DNA of 64,000 nt from Halichoerus grypus (lineage: Eukaryota; Chordata; Mammalia; Carnivora; Phocidae): contig NC_135719.1 of the NCBI RefSeq assembly GCF_964656455.1, positions 73,582,283 to 73,646,282 on the forward strand, given 5' to 3'. The translations under genes were made by a program, and so were the position numbers. Below the pieces are notes generated by a model. That model saw only the letters and a program-made list of their open reading frames with translations. It was not told the origin of the DNA and did not search any database. This document shows positions 25,675 through 36,616 of the stretch, one piece after another; the stretch's first letter is position 1; the number at the start of each line of letters is the position of its first letter.

Positions 25675-25855
25675 GACTTTGGAATCTGAAAAAACTAACT
25701 CCAGCAATTTCTTACTGTGCAACTCAGGGGAAATTTACTTGGAGTCTCCATGTCCTCATTTGTAAAATAGAGATAGCACCTACATTATTGGGTTATTGTG
25801 AAGAGTAGAAACATAAAGCATCATACCTAGTACATAGTAGGTACTCAGGAAAATA
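25675..25855 (-). repeat. MIR
   Basis: Reverse-strand MIR in the expected order: 'actttggaatctgaaa', 'cttactgtgcaactcaggg', 'tcctcatttgtaaaataga', 'gcacctacattattgggtta', 'gtacatagtaggtactcagg'. Ancient, no functional meaning implied. Confidence 0.85.
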
Positions 25856-25859
25856 GATT

Positions 25860-26464
25860 CCTAGTAAGTTGGGCTTCATGAAGAATTTTCTGGAAAAGAT
25901 TTGGAGATGCAATAGAAGAAAAAAAAGTAAAGATGATTCCCACAATGTCTGCTACCAAAAAATCCAGTAGGAATCATTTCTTCAGTGTTCACATCCAAGT
26001 CTGCACCATTAAATAATGCATTAAGTTCCAGCGCCTAGAGGCCAAACCTTTCAAAGCCAGATGCCTTCATTCTGCCTTTGCTTTACTATATCCTCACTCT
26101 GCCTGAGTTATATCAGAATTTTGTCAAATTTGTTTATGGGATATTATTACATCTGTAAAAAAGAAAGCAGAATTTTTTCTTGACCGAGTAAAATTAGGAA
26201 ACTTTGGCTAAATGGAGCCCAACACTTCTCAGAACCTTTTATTAAACTAATGTGCATTGTTTATTCCTTACCCTAGCCCTAGCAGGGGGCATGGTGTATG
26301 TTGTTTTCCAAATATTCTTGACATATCAGAGCTTCTAGGGAAATCCTCTTCAAGAGGAACAAAGCTTTCCTTGCCCCTCTTAAAGGCTTTATTTAATAAG
26401 GTGCTTCTCATTTTCTGTCTCTCACATGCACTCACACATTTCTCTTGTGAGAAAAATGGTTATT
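25860..26464. other. Unique non-coding DNA, no gene seen
   Basis: No gene or recognisable repeat. Confidence 0.5.
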
Positions 26465-26808
26465 AAAAGTTGAAAGAGTCTCAAGGTGGTGTGGTACTGC
26501 CATAAAGATAGAAATGCTGATCAATGAGATAGAATTGAGAGTCCAAAAACAAACCTTCACATTTATGGTCAATTAATTTTTGACAAGTTGCCCAGAACAA
26601 TTCAATGGTAGAAAGAATAGTCTTTACAACGAATGGTGTTGGAACAATTAGATGTCCACATGCAAAAGAACAAAGTTAGACCCCTTACACCGTAGACAAC
26701 AATGAACTTGAAATAGATTACAGATCTAAATATAAAAGCTTAAACTCTGATGTCCTTAGAAGAAAATGTAGGAATCAATAATGATTTGGGGTTAGACAAT
26801 GGTTTCTT

Positions 26809-27013
26809 TTTAAAAAAAATTTTTTTTATTAACATATAATGTATTATTTGTTTCAGGGGTACAGGTCTGTGATTCATCAGTCTTACACAATTCACAGCGT
26901 TCACCATAATACATATCCTCCCCAATGTTCATCACCCAGCCACCCCATCCCTCCCACCCCCTCCACTCCAGCAACCCTCAGTTTGTTTCCTGAGATTAAG
27001 AGTCTCTTATGGT
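26809..27013 (-). mobile_element. 5'-truncated L1 3' end with single-module 3' UTR
   Basis: Reverse-strand carnivore L1 3' UTR: 'ttattaacatataatgtatt', 'ttgtttcaggggtacaggtc', 'acacaattcacagcgttcac', 'accctcagtttgtttcctga'. It is bounded by an identical 17-bp duplication 'ttagacaatggtttctt' at 26792-26808 and 27014-27030, so the insertion is complete as it stands, about 205 bp. Its A-tail follows directly after the module that in the young L1 lies next to ORF2; the distal second module is absent. The young duplication dates it well after its host L1. Confidence 0.93.
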
Positions 27014-27452
27014 TTAGACAATGGTTTCTTAACTATAACACCAAAAGCATAACAACAACAAAAAAAGGAGATAAATTGGACATTATCAAAATTGAAAGTA
27101 CTTATGCTGCAAACAACACCATGAACAAAGTGAAAAGATAACCCACAGAATGGGAGAAAATATTTGCAAATTATATATTTGATGTGGGATTTGTATCCAG
27201 AAAAAATGAAGAACACTTTCTATTCAATAATAAAAATAAAAATAACTCATTTTATAAGTGGGCAAGAGATTTGAATATGTATTTCTCCAAAGAAGATATA
27301 CAAATAGTTAATAATCGCATGCAAAGATACTCAACATCATTAGTCATTACAGAAATGCAAATTGAAACTATAATGTGGTATCACATCTCCTAGGATGCTA
27401 TAATAAAAAACACTCACAATAAAAAAGTTGGCAAGAATATGGAGGAATTGGG

Positions 27453-27636
27453 GTACCTGGGTGGCTCAGTCGGTTAAGCATCTGCCTTTAGCTCAGGTCA
27501 TGATCCCAGGGTCCTGGGGTTGAGCCCCATGACACACTGGCTCCCTGCTCAGTGGGGAGTCTCCTTTTCTCTCTCCATCTTCCCCTGCCCCCACTCATGT
27601 TCTCTCTCTCTCAAAAATAAATAAAATCTTAAAAAA
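27453..27636 (+). mobile_element. Can-SINE inside old L1
   Basis: Head 'tacctgggtggctcagtcgg', B-box-like 'ggggttgagcccc', CT-rich middle and 'caaaaataaataaaatctt' tail. Flanked by the identical 20-bp duplication 'aagaatatggaggaattggg' at 27433-27452 and 27637-27656. Splits the ORF2-derived part of the old L1. Confidence 0.95.
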
Positions 27637-28339
27637 AAGAATATGGAGGAATTGGGACTCTCTTACATTGCTGGTGGGACTGTAAAATGGTGAAGCCCCT
27701 TGGGAAAACCATTTGGAATGGTTAAATATGGAGTTACCATATAACTGAGCAATTCCACTCCTAGGTATGTACCCAAGAGAAAAAAAACATGAGCACACAA
27801 AAATTTGGACATGACTATTCATAGCTACATCATTCATAATAGCCAAAAAGTGCAAACAACTCAAATATCCATCAACTGGTGAATGAATAACAAAATATGT
27901 TATATCCATACAATGGAATACTATTCAGGAATAAAGGAATGAAATTCTAATACCTACACTGATATGGATGAACCTCATAAATGAAAAGCCTGCCATAAAC
28001 ACCACATATTAAATTATTATATCAATATGAAATGTCCAGGATAGGCAAATCTGTGCACACAGGACATATATTAGTGAGTATGTAGGGCTATAGAAAGGTG
28101 AGGAGGGAATGGGAAGTGACTGCTATTAGGTGTAAGGTTTCTTTTAGGGGTGATGAAATTGTTTGAAATTAGATTGTGGTGATGGTTGCACAGCTCTGTA
28201 AATACACTTAAACACATTGAATTGCATACTTTAAATGGGTGAAAGTTATGATATGTAAATTATGTCTCAGTAAAGCTATTTTTTTTAAAAAGAAAACCCG
28301 GATAGCAAAAAAAAAAAAAAAAAAAAAGTTGAAGGATCT

Positions 28340-29160
28340 GCTAGTTGAGGATGAGATAGACCAAGATAAAACTCAGTCTTCCATAATTTTCTAAAATAAG
28401 AGTAATAATAGAGAAAGGCAAATCCAAATACAACCAAGATTTTTAAAACTGCTGTCTATCCCAAATTAATTTCACAAAACAAAATAATTTGGGAACATAA
28501 ATAATATATATTCAGGTTTATATACATAAAATAAAACTCTGGAGATCACTACTACCTACTCACTGTCATCATCATGACTAAAGTGTTTCATTGTTACAGC
28601 TTTGACTTTGTGTTTTTTAGATTTTTATTCTATAATTTTAGGAGAGTGTTAGAGCTTGTTGCAAACCCAAAGAAATGGTTGGTATTAATCTGGACTGTCA
28701 AACATAAATAATGTATCCAAAATTTAAGCTATATGTAAATGTAAGAAAAAATATTTCATATTATTTCTGAGTGTTTTAGTAGGCAAAGAGTCTTTATAAA
28801 CTACTGAGTTGAGAGCAATATGACTTTGATGGAGGAATTTTTATTCAATCACTTAACATCTCTCTTTTGGCTGATTTTACATAACAAATGAAGGGAAACC
28901 TGTATTTAAAGTCTGTGAAGCTGATCTCCTTTTCCATGCCTTTCAGATGTATGCAAGGAATAAGTTATCTTTAATTAATTTAATTTAAACTATGGTTTAA
29001 AATTTTTCGTATTGCTAGGATATTGTTTAATCCAGATGGAATTAGACATATAGCACCTATATAGAATCTTCTCTTATTTTCAGATTTAGTTTTGGTAACT
29101 AATGTTCCTGAACGATATAAGTGCTGACCTGTGGAAACGGGAAAAATGGATAAACTGGCA
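28340..29160. other. Unclassified AT-rich DNA, no gene seen
   Basis: Lies between two L1 relics. The reading frame at its right end begins as L1 ORF2 and then leaves the family at about 29175, so this is where the minus-strand old L1 loses its 3' part, by deletion or rearrangement. Confidence 0.45.
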
Positions 29161-29164
29161 GAAA

Positions 29165-29528
29165 GGAGCTGTTTTTGCATTTCCCCAATGGCAAAGGATG
29201 TTGAACAACTTTTCATTTGCTTATTTGCCATCTGTGTCTCTTCTTTGGTGAAATATTTTTTGACTTTTGCCTATTTCCTAAATGGATTGCTTGTTTGTTT
29301 ACTGTAGAGTTGTGAAAGTTCTTTTTATTCTAGATACCAGTCTTTGGTAGGATATGTGGTTTGCAAATATTTACTCCCAGTCTGTATCTTGTCTTTTCAT
29401 GCTCTCAGTGTTTCTTACCAAGCAAAAGTTTTTAATTTTGATGAAGTTCAATATATTACATTTTCCGTTTATAGATTATATTTTTGGTGTTAACTCCTGG
29501 CCCAGCCCTAGGTCCTGAAGATTGTCTT

Positions 29529-29576
<48 letters not shown>

Positions 29577-31158
29577 TTTTATAGTTTTATATTTTGAATT
29601 TAAGTCCATGACCTTTTTGAGTTAATTTTTATATCAGGCGTGAGACTTAGATTGTTGTTCATTTTATGGCCTTTGAGTGTCCAATTGCCCCAATGCCATT
29701 TGTTGAAAAGGCTGTCTTTTCTCCATTAAATTGCATTTGCACTTTTGTTGAAAATCTATTGGGAATAATTCTGTGGCTGTATTTCTAGATTTTATATTCT
29801 GTTCCATAAATCTATGTCTTGATTACTATAGCTGTACAACAAATCTTAGAATTGAGTAGACAGATTCTTCCCACCTTATTATTCTTTTGCAAGATTGTGT
29901 TAGCTATTCTAGTTTCTTTGCCTTTGTATTTAAATTTCAGAAGAATTTTGTCTGTAGTGCAAAAAGATCTTGCTGTCAATTTAATAGGAATTACATTAAA
30001 CCTACATATCAGTTTAGGAGAATTGACATTTTTTTCTATGTTAGGTTTTCCAATCCATGAACATGGTATTGTATTATTAAATTCAGTGCCCATGTGTTCG
30101 TTGCTACTATGTAGAGTACAACTGACATTTTGTACATTTATCTTATATCCTGTGACCTTGATTAACTGACTTATTAGTTCCAGGTGTTTTTATTTTTGTT
30201 TTATAGATGACTTCGGGTTTCCTATGTATAAAATCATGTCATATGAAAAAGGGAGAGTTTTATTTTTTCCTTTGTGATTTCTATGTCCTTTATTTGTCTT
30301 GCCATATTGTACTAGCCAGAACTTCCAGCACTCTTTTGAATAAGAGTGATGAGAGTAAATTTTTTTGCCTTGTTCCTAATTTTAGGGAGAAAGCATTAAC
30401 TCTTTCACCATTAAAAATGTCAGGTATAGGTTGTATATAAGTGATCTTTATTATATTGAGGAACTCCACTCTTATTTTTTTAAGATTTAAAAATTCTGAA
30501 TAGGGGTTGAATTTGTCAAATGCTTTTCCTGCATCAATTGATTTGATCATATATGTATCTTTCCCCTTAGCTTGTTAATGTGGTGATTACATAGATTGAT
30601 GTTTCGATATTGAACCACCCTTGCACCCCTGCAATATACTCCACCTGTTTATGATTACAATTATTTTTATATATTGCTAAATTTTATTTGCTAGTATTTT
30701 GTTAAGGATGCTGTGTCAATATTCATGGGAAATATCATTGTGTAGTTTTCTTATTTTGTACTGTCTTTGCCTTGTTTTTATCTCAGGGTAAAATAAATTG
30801 GGAAGTGTTTTCTCCTTTTCTGTTTTCCTGGAAAAGACTGTATAGAAATGATGTCAGTGCTTTCAATGCTCATTAGAAATCTTCAATAAAACAATCTGGG
30901 TCTAAATGTTCCTTTTTGGTGAGTTTTTGAATTAAAATTTCTATTTCCATACCAGCTATAGGGTTATTTGAGTTCATTGATATTTTCAAAGAACCAGCTT
31001 ATTATTTCTTTGGTTTTCTCTGTTGTTTTTCTATATTCAGGTTCATTGACTTCTGTTTTTATCATTATTATATCCTTCCTTCTGCTTCCTTTGTGTTTAT
31101 TTTACTCGTATTTTTCTAGTTCTTGAGGTGGGAACTAAGATTATTGAGACTCCCCCCC
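29165..31158 (-). mobile_element. Ancient L1, ORF2 part (left of young L1)
   Basis: Decayed minus-strand L1 ORF2. Recognisable pieces in translation: 'MANKQMKSCSTSFAIGEMQ' near 29180-29231, 'CSWIGKPNIEKNV' near 30050, and an RT block at 30290-30550 with 'AGKAFDKFNPY', 'FNGERVNAFSLKLGTRQ' and 'LEVLASTI'. Stops and frameshifts are frequent. A (TG)n(AG)n run at 29528-29576 lies inside. The sequence stops at the young L1 insertion and resumes at 38238 without loss. Confidence 0.88.
29528..29576. repeat. (TG)n(AG)n microsatellite
   Basis: About ten TG units pass directly into AG units, a compound microsatellite grown inside an old L1. Confidence 0.9.
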
Positions 31159-31175
31159 TTTTTTTTTTAAATTTT

Positions 31176-31181
31176 TTTATT
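31176..31181 (-). terminator. L1 poly(A) signal
   Basis: AATAAA on the minus strand close to the A-tail (plus-strand 'tttatt'), followed by A7, TTT and a run of about ten A. The tail is short for a recent insertion, though A-runs are often shortened by slippage or assembly. Confidence 0.7.
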
Positions 31182-31182
31182 G

Positions 31183-31360
31183 TTATGTTAATCCCCATGC
31201 ATTACATCATTAGTTTTAGATATAGTGTTCCATGATTCATTGTTTGTGCATAATACCCAGTGCTCCATGCAGAACGTGCCCTCCTCAATACCCATCACCA
31301 GGCTAACCCATCCTCCCACCCCCCTCCCCTCTAGAACCCTCAGTTTGTTTTTCAGAGTCC
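31183..31360 (-). repeat. L1 3' UTR distal module (B)
   Basis: On the minus strand this repeats the order of the ORF2-proximal module: 'ctgagggttctagaggggag', a G-rich run, 'ctggtgatgggtattgagga', 'gagcactgggtattatgc', 'aaaactaatgatgtaatg'. It is separated from the proximal module by a pyrimidine-rich plus-strand spacer (31384-31451). The two modules look like an old internal duplication. Confidence 0.75.
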
Positions 31361-31451
31361 ATCGTCTCTCATGGATCGTCTACCCCTCCGATTTCCCCCC
31401 CTTCATTCTTCCCCTCCTGCTACATTCTTCTTCTTCTTTTTTTTCTTTCTT

Positions 31452-31625
31452 AACATATATTGCATTATTTGTTTCAGAGGTACAGATCTGAGATTCAACA
31501 GTCTTGCACAATTCACAGCACTTACCAGAGCACATACCCTCCCCAGTGTCCATCACCCAGTCACCCCATCCCTCCCACCCCACCCCCCACTCCAGTAACC
31601 CTCAGTTTGTTTCCTGAGATTAAGA
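31452..31625 (-). repeat. L1 3' UTR proximal module (A)
   Basis: Minus-strand order 'ctcaggaaacaaactgaggg', G-rich run, 'ctgggtgatggacactgggg', 'tgctgtgaattgtgcaagac', 'ctctgaaacaaataatgc'. Similar to module B and to the single-module L1 ends at 26809-27013 and 62875-63150. The G-rich run (plus-strand C-runs at 31574-31592) could form a G-quadruplex in the L1 RNA. Confidence 0.75.
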
Positions 31626-31630
31626 ATTCC

Positions 31631-34600
31631 TCATATCAGTGAGGCCATATGATGCATGTCTTTCTCTGTTTGACTTATTTCGCTCAGCATAATACCCTCC
31701 AGTTCCATCCACGTCGTTGCAAATGGCAAGATCTCATTCCTTTTGATGGCTGCATAATATTCCATTGTATATATATACCACATCTTCTTTATCCATTCAT
31801 CTGTTGATGGACATCTTGGCTCTTTCCACAGTTTGGCTATTGTGGACATTGCTGCTATAAACATCAGGGTGCACGTACCCTTTCGGGTCCCTACTTTTGT
31901 ATCTTTGGGGTAAATACCCAGTAGTGCAATTGCTGGGTCATATGGTAGCTCTATTTTCAACTTTTTGAGGAATCTCCATACTGTTTTCCAGAGTGGCTGC
32001 ACCAGCTTGCATTCCCACCAACAGTGTAGGAGGGTTCCCCTTTCTCCGCATCCCCGCCAACATCTGTCGTTTCCTGACTTCTTAATTTTAGCCATTCTGA
32101 CTGGTGTGAGGTGGTATCTCATTGAGGTTTTGATTTGGATTTCCCTGATACCAAGCGATGTTGAGCACTTTTTCATGTGCCTGTTGGCCATTTGAATGTC
32201 TTCTTTGGAAAAATGTCTGTTCATGTCTTCTGCCCATTTCTTGATTGGATTCTTTGTTCTTTTGGTGTTGAGTTTGATGAGTTCTTTATAGATTTTGGAT
32301 ACTAGCCCTTTATCTGATCTGTCATTTGCAAATATCTTCTCCCATTCTGTCAGTTGTCTTTTGGTTTTGTTGACTGTTTCCTTTGCTTTGCAAAAGCTTT
32401 TTATCTTGATGAAGTCCCAATAGTTCATTTTTGCCCTTGCTTCCCTTGCCTTTGGCGATGTTTCTAGGAAGAAGTTGCTGCGGCTGAGGTCGAAGAGGTT
32501 GCTGCCTGTGTTCTCCTTTAGGATTTTGATGGACTCCTGTCTCACATTGAGGTCTTTCAACCATTTGGAGTCTATTTTGGTGTGTGGTGTAAGGAAATGG
32601 TCCAGTTTCATTCTTCTGCATGTGGCTGTCCAATTTTCCCAGCACCATTTGTTGAAGAGACTGTCTTTTTTCCATTGGACATTCTTTCCTGCTTTGTCAA
32701 AGATTAGTTGACCATAGAGTTGAGGGTCCATTTCTGGGCTCTCTATTCTGTTCCATTGATCTATGTGTCTGTTTTTATGCCAGTACCATACTGTCTTGAT
32801 GATGACAGCTTTGTAATAGAGCTGGAAGTCTGGAATTGTGATGCCGCCAGCTTTGCTTTTCTTTTTCAACATTCCTCTGGCTATGCGGGGTCTTTTCTGG
32901 TTCCATACAAATTTTAGGATTATTTGTTCCATTTCTTTGAAAAAAGTGGATGGTATTTTGATGGGGATTGCGTTGAATGTGTAGATTGCTCTAGGTAGCA
33001 TGGACATCTTCACAATATTTGTTCTTCCAATCCATGAGCATGGAACGTTTTTCCATTTCTTTGTGTCTTCTTCAATTTCTTTCATGAGTATTTTATAGTT
33101 TTCTGAGTACAGATCCTTTGCCTCTTTGGTTAGATTCATTCCTAGGTATCTTATGGTTTTGGGTGCAATTGTAAATGGGATCGACTCCTTAATTTCTCTT
33201 TCTTCTGTCTTGTTGGTGTATAGGAATGCCACTGACTTCTGTGCATTGATTTTATATCCTGCTACTTTACTGAATTCCTGTATGAGTTCTAGCAGTTTTG
33301 GGGTGGAGTCTTTGGGATTTTCCACATAAAGTATCATATCATCTGCAAAGAGTGAGAGTTTGACTTCTTCTTTGCCAATTTGGATGCCTTTTATTTCTTT
33401 TTGTTGTCTGATTGCTGTGGCTAGGACTTCTAATACTATGTTGAATAGCAGTGGTGATAGTGGACATCCCTGCCGCGTTCCTGACCTTAGGGGGAAAGCT
33501 CTCAGTTTTTCCCCATTGAGAATGATATTCGCTGTGGGTTTTTCATAGATGGCTTTTATGATATTGAGGTATGTACCCTCTATGCCTATACTCTGAAGAG
33601 TTTTGATCAAGAAAGGATGCTGTACTTTGTCAAATGCTTTTTCTGCATCTGTTGAGAGGATCATATGGTTCTTGTTCTTTCTTTTATTAATGTATTGTAT
33701 CACGTTGATTGATTTGCGGATGTTGAACCAACCTTGCAGCCCAGGGATAAATCCCACTTGGTCGTGGTGAATAATCCTTTTAATGTACTGTTGGATCCTA
33801 TTGGCTAGTATTTTGCTGAGAATTTTTGCATCCATGTTCATCAGGGATATTGGTCTGTAATTCTCCTTTTTGATGGGGTCTTTGTCTGGTTTTGGGATCA
33901 AAGTAATGCTGGCCTCATAAAATGAGTTTGGAAGTTTTCCTTCCATTTCTATTTTTTGGAACCATTTCAGAAGAATAGGTATTAATTCTTCTTGAAATGT
34001 TTGGTAGAATTCCCCTGGGAAGCCATCTGGCCCTGGGCTTTTGTTAGTTGGGAGATTTTTGATGACTGCTTCAATTTCCTTAGTGGTTATAGGTCTGTTC
34101 AGGTTTTCTATTTCTTCCTGGTTCAGTTTTGGTGGTTGATACATATCTAGGAATGCATCCATTTCTTCCAGGTTATCTAATTTGCTGGCATAGAGTTGCT
34201 CATAATATGTTCTTATAATTGTTTGTATTTCTTTGGTGTTGGTTGTGATCTCTCCTCTTTCATTCATGATTTTGTTGATTTGGGTCATTTCTCTTTTCTT
34301 TTTGATAAGTCTGGCCAGGGGCTTATCAATCTTGTTAATTCTTTCAAAGAACCAGCTCCTAGTTTCGTTGATCTGTGCTACTGTTCTTTTGGTTTCTATT
34401 TCATTGATTTCTGCTCTGATCTTTATTATTTCTCTTCTCCTGCTGGGTTTAGGCTTTATTTGCTGTTCTTTCTCCAGCTCCTTCAGGTGTAGAGTTAGGT
34501 TGTGTACTTGAGACCTTTCTCGTTTCTTGAGAAAGGCTTGTATTGCTATATACTTTCCTCTTAGGACTGCCTTTGCTGCATCCCAAAGATTTTGAACAGT

Positions 34601-35443
34601 TGTGTTTTCATTTTCATGGGTTTCCATGAATTTTTTTAATTCTTCTTTAATTTCCTGGTTGACCCATTCATTCTTCAGTAGGATGCTCTTTAGTCTCCAT
34701 GTATTTGAGTTCTTTCCGACTTTCCTCTTGTGATTGAGTTCTAGTTTCAAAGCACTGTGGTCTGAAAATAGGCAGGGAATGATCCCAATCTTCTGGTACC
34801 AGTTGAGACCTGATTTATGACCTAGGATGTGATCGATTCTGGAGAATGTTCCATGGGCACTAGAGAAGAATGTGTATTCCGTTGCTTTGGGATGGAATGT
34901 TCTGAATATGTCTGTGAAGTCCGTTTGGTCCAGTGTGTCATTTAAAGTCTTTATTTCCTTGTTGATCTTTTGCTTAGATGATCTGTCCATTTCAGTGAGG
35001 GGGGTGTTAAAGTCCCCCACTATTATTGTATCGTTGTCCATGTGTTTCTTTGCTTTTGTTATTAATTGCCTTATATAATTGGCTGCTCCCATGTTAGGGG
35101 CATAGATATTTACAATTGTTAGATCTTCTTGTTGGGTAGACCCTTTAAGTAGGATATAGTGTCCTTCCTCATCTCTTATTACAGTCTTTGGTTTAAAATC
35201 TAATTTGTCTGATATAAGGATTGCCACCCCAGCTTTCTTTTGGTGTCCATTAGCATGGTAAATGGTTTTCCACCCCCTGACTTTCAATCTGGGGGTGTCT
35301 TTGGGTATAAAATGAGTCTCTTGCAGACAGCATATCGATGGGTCTTGTTTTTTAATCCAATCTGATAGCCTGTGTCTTTTGATTGGGGCATTTAGCCCAT
35401 TTACATTCAGGGTAACTATTGAAAGATAGGAATTCAGTGCCAT
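31631..35443 (-). CDS. L1 ORF2 protein: endonuclease and reverse transcriptase
   Basis: 1270 codons from ATG at 35443 to stop at 31631, close to the 1275 residues of human ORF2p. The N-terminal apurinic/apyrimidinic-like endonuclease (about residues 1-238) keeps N13, E42, D144, N146, D204, D228 and H229. The reverse transcriptase region has '[15 protein letters not shown]' and the catalytic FADD at residues 699-702 (33338-33349), then 'LYVENP'. Near the C-terminus a Cys/His cluster is complete (C1128, C1132, H1140, C1145), and the '[18 protein letters not shown]' block follows. The enzyme nicks target DNA at TTTT/AA and copies L1 or SINE RNA from the nick, in a particle with ORF1 protein. No stop or frameshift, so activity is plausible. 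It is translated from the same RNA as ORF1, 81 bp downstream. Confidence 0.95.
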   Translation of the reverse strand: MALNSYLSIVTLNVNGLNAPIKRHRLSDWIKKQDPSICCLQETHFIPKDTPRLKVRGWKTIYHANGHQKKAGVAILISDKLDFKPKTVIRDEEGHYILLKGSTQQEDLTIVNIYAPNMGAANYIRQLITKAKKHMDNDTIIVGDFNTPLTEMDRSSKQKINKEIKTLNDTLDQTDFTDIFRTFHPKATEYTFFSSAHGTFSRIDHILGHKSGLNWYQKIGIIPCLFSDHSALKLELNHKRKVGKNSNTWRLKSILLKNEWVNQEIKEELKKFMETHENENTTVQNLWDAAKAVLRGKYIAIQAFLKKRERSQVHNLTLHLKELEKEQQIKPKPSRRREIIKIRAEINEIETKRTVAQINETRSWFFERINKIDKPLARLIKKKREMTQINKIMNERGEITTNTKEIQTIIRTYYEQLYASKLDNLEEMDAFLDMYQPPKLNQEEIENLNRPITTKEIEAVIKNLPTNKSPGPDGFPGEFYQTFQEELIPILLKWFQKIEMEGKLPNSFYEASITLIPKPDKDPIKKENYRPISLMNMDAKILSKILANRIQQYIKRIIHHDQVGFIPGLQGWFNIRKSINVIQYINKRKNKNHMILSTDAEKAFDKVQHPFLIKTLQSIGIEGTYLNIIKAIYEKPTANIILNGEKLRAFPLRSGTRQGCPLSPLLFNIVLEVLATAIRQQKEIKGIQIGKEEVKLSLFADDMILYVENPKDSTPKLLELIQEFSKVAGYKINAQKSVAFLYTNKTEEREIKESIPFTIAPKTIRYLGMNLTKEAKDLYSENYKILMKEIEEDTKKWKNVPCSWIGRTNIVKMSMLPRAIYTFNAIPIKIPSTFFKEMEQIILKFVWNQKRPRIARGMLKKKSKAGGITIPDFQLYYKAVIIKTVWYWHKNRHIDQWNRIESPEMDPQLYGQLIFDKAGKNVQWKKDSLFNKWCWENWTATCRRMKLDHFLTPHTKIDSKWLKDLNVRQESIKILKENTGSNLFDLSRSNFFLETSPKAREARAKMNYWDFIKIKSFCKAKETVNKTKRQLTEWEKIFANDRSDKGLVSKIYKELIKLNTKRTKNPIKKWAEDMNRHFSKEDIQMANRHMKKCSTSLGIREIQIKTSMRYHLTPVRMAKIKKSGNDRCWRGCGERGTLLHCWWECKLVQPLWKTVWRFLKKLKIELPYDPAIALLGIYPKDTKVGTRKGTCTLMFIAAMSTIAKLWKEPRCPSTDEWIKKMWYIYTMEYYAAIKRNEILPFATTWMELEGIMLSEISQTEKDMHHMASLI

Positions 35444-35524
35444 TGTATTGCCTGTAAGGTGAGTGTTACTGTATATTGTCTGTGTTCCTTTCTGGTCTAT
35501 GTTGCTTTTAGGCTCTCTCTTTGC
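35444..35524 (-). other. L1 inter-ORF spacer
   Basis: 81 bp between the ORF1 stop and ORF2 start, non-coding with stops in the reading frames; ORF2 is known in other mammals to be translated by reinitiation after ORF1. Nothing like an independent promoter is visible. Confidence 0.7.
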
Positions 35525-36421
35525 TTAGAGGACCCCTTTCAAGATTTCTTGTAGGGCTGGTTTCGTGTTTGCAAATTCCTTTAGTTTTTGTTTGTCCTGG
35601 AAGCTTTTTATCTCTCCTTCTATTTTCAATGACAGCCTAGCTGGATATAGTATTCTTGGCTGCATATTTTTCTCATTTAGTGCTCTGAATATATCCTGCC
35701 AGTCCTTTCTGGCCTGCCAGGTCTCTGTGGATAGGTCTGTTGCCAATCTAATATTTCTACCATTGTAGGTTACATATCTCTTCTCCTGAGCTGCTTTCAG
35801 GATTTTCTCTTTGTCTCTGAGACTCGTAAGTTTTACTATTAGATGTCGGGGTGTTGACCTATTTTTATTGATTTTGAGAGGGGTTCTCTGTGCTTCCTGG
35901 ATTTTGATGCCTGTTTCCTTCCCCAAATTAGGGAAGTTCTCTGCTATAATTTGCTCCATTATACCTTCTGCCCCTCTCTCTCTCTCTTCTTCTTCTGGGA
36001 TCCCAATTATTCTAATGTTGTTTCGTCTTATGGTATCGCTTATCTCTCGAATTCTGCCCTCGTGATCCAGTAGTTGTTTATCTCTCTTTTTCTCAGCTTC
36101 TTTATTTTCCATCATTTGGTCTTCTATCTCACTGATTCTCTCTTCTGCCTCATTTATCCTAGCAGTTAGCGCCCCCAGATTTGATTGCACCTCATTAATA
36201 GCCTTTTTGATTTCTACTTGGTTAGATTTTAGTTCTGTTACTTCTCCAGAAAGGGTTTCTCTAATAACTTCCATGCTTTTTTCAAGCCCAGCTAGTATCT
36301 TTAAAGTGATGATTCTGAACTCTAGGTCTGACATCATACTAATGCCCGTATTGAGTAGGTCCCTGGCAGTCGGTACTACCTCTTGTTCTTTTTGTTGAGG
36401 TGATTTTTTCCGTCTTGTCAT
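35525..36421 (-). CDS. L1 ORF1 protein: RNA-binding trimer, chaperone
   Basis: 298 codons from ATG at 36421 to stop at 35525; shorter than human ORF1p (338), mostly in the N-terminal/coiled-coil part. Residues 1-20 are basic and polar. About 45-130 show heptad spacing of Leu/Ile/Val with Glu/Lys between ('ITLKILAGLEKSMEVIRE', 'INEAEERISEIEDQM'), a coiled coil for trimer formation. From about 133 an RRM begins ('NNIRIIGIPEEEE'), with 'NFPNLGKETGIKIQEAQRTP', and the C-terminal domain has 'PRHLIVKLTSLRDKEKILKA' and 'ARLSLKIEGEIKSFQDK'. It coats L1 RNA in cis. Intact. Confidence 0.94.
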   Translation of the reverse strand: MTRRKKSPQQKEQEVVPTARDLLNTGISMMSDLEFRIITLKILAGLEKSMEVIRETLSGEVTELKSNQVEIKKAINEVQSNLGALTARINEAEERISEIEDQMMENKEAEKKRDKQLLDHEGRIREISDTIRRNNIRIIGIPEEEERERGAEGIMEQIIAENFPNLGKETGIKIQEAQRTPLKINKNRSTPRHLIVKLTSLRDKEKILKAAQEKRYVTYNGRNIRLATDLSTETWQARKDWQDIFRALNEKNMQPRILYPARLSLKIEGEIKSFQDKQKLKEFANTKPALQEILKGVL

Positions 36422-36616
36422 TTTGTGCAGAGGAGAATAGATTAATGAGAGAACAAAATGCTAACAGGGTAACAATGTCCCCAGAAAATATACTCTAAAC
36501 AAATCAGAAAAGACTTGAAGCAGTGGGAAAAGAAAGGGAAAGAGAGAAAAAAGAAAAAGAAAAAGATAAAGATAAAAACAAACAAAAACAGAACGAAACA
36601 AAACAAAACAAAAACA

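Larger units (their letters stand above)
26481..28322 (+). mobile_element. Old 5'-truncated L1 (ORF2 C-terminal third and 3' UTR)
   Basis: Plus-strand decayed L1. Translation around 27184-27393 gives 'KWARDLNMYFSKEDIQIVNN', a diagnostic ORF2 C-terminal block, and 27660-27960 carries the 'ggaattgggactctcttaca...caatggaatactattcag' order in degraded form. A long 3' UTR follows and ends in a 21-base A-run (28307-28327). Bordering 'aaaagttgaaagagtc' (26465-26480) and 'aaaagttgaaggatct' (28324-28339) look like a diverged target duplication. Two later insertions interrupt it: an L1 3' end (26809-27013) and a Can-SINE (27453-27636). Confidence 0.85.

Noticed and set aside
31631..36421. A host gene encoding a reverse transcriptase
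   Set aside because: Order, spacing, 5' UTR, A-tail and target duplication show an L1 element, not a domesticated gene.
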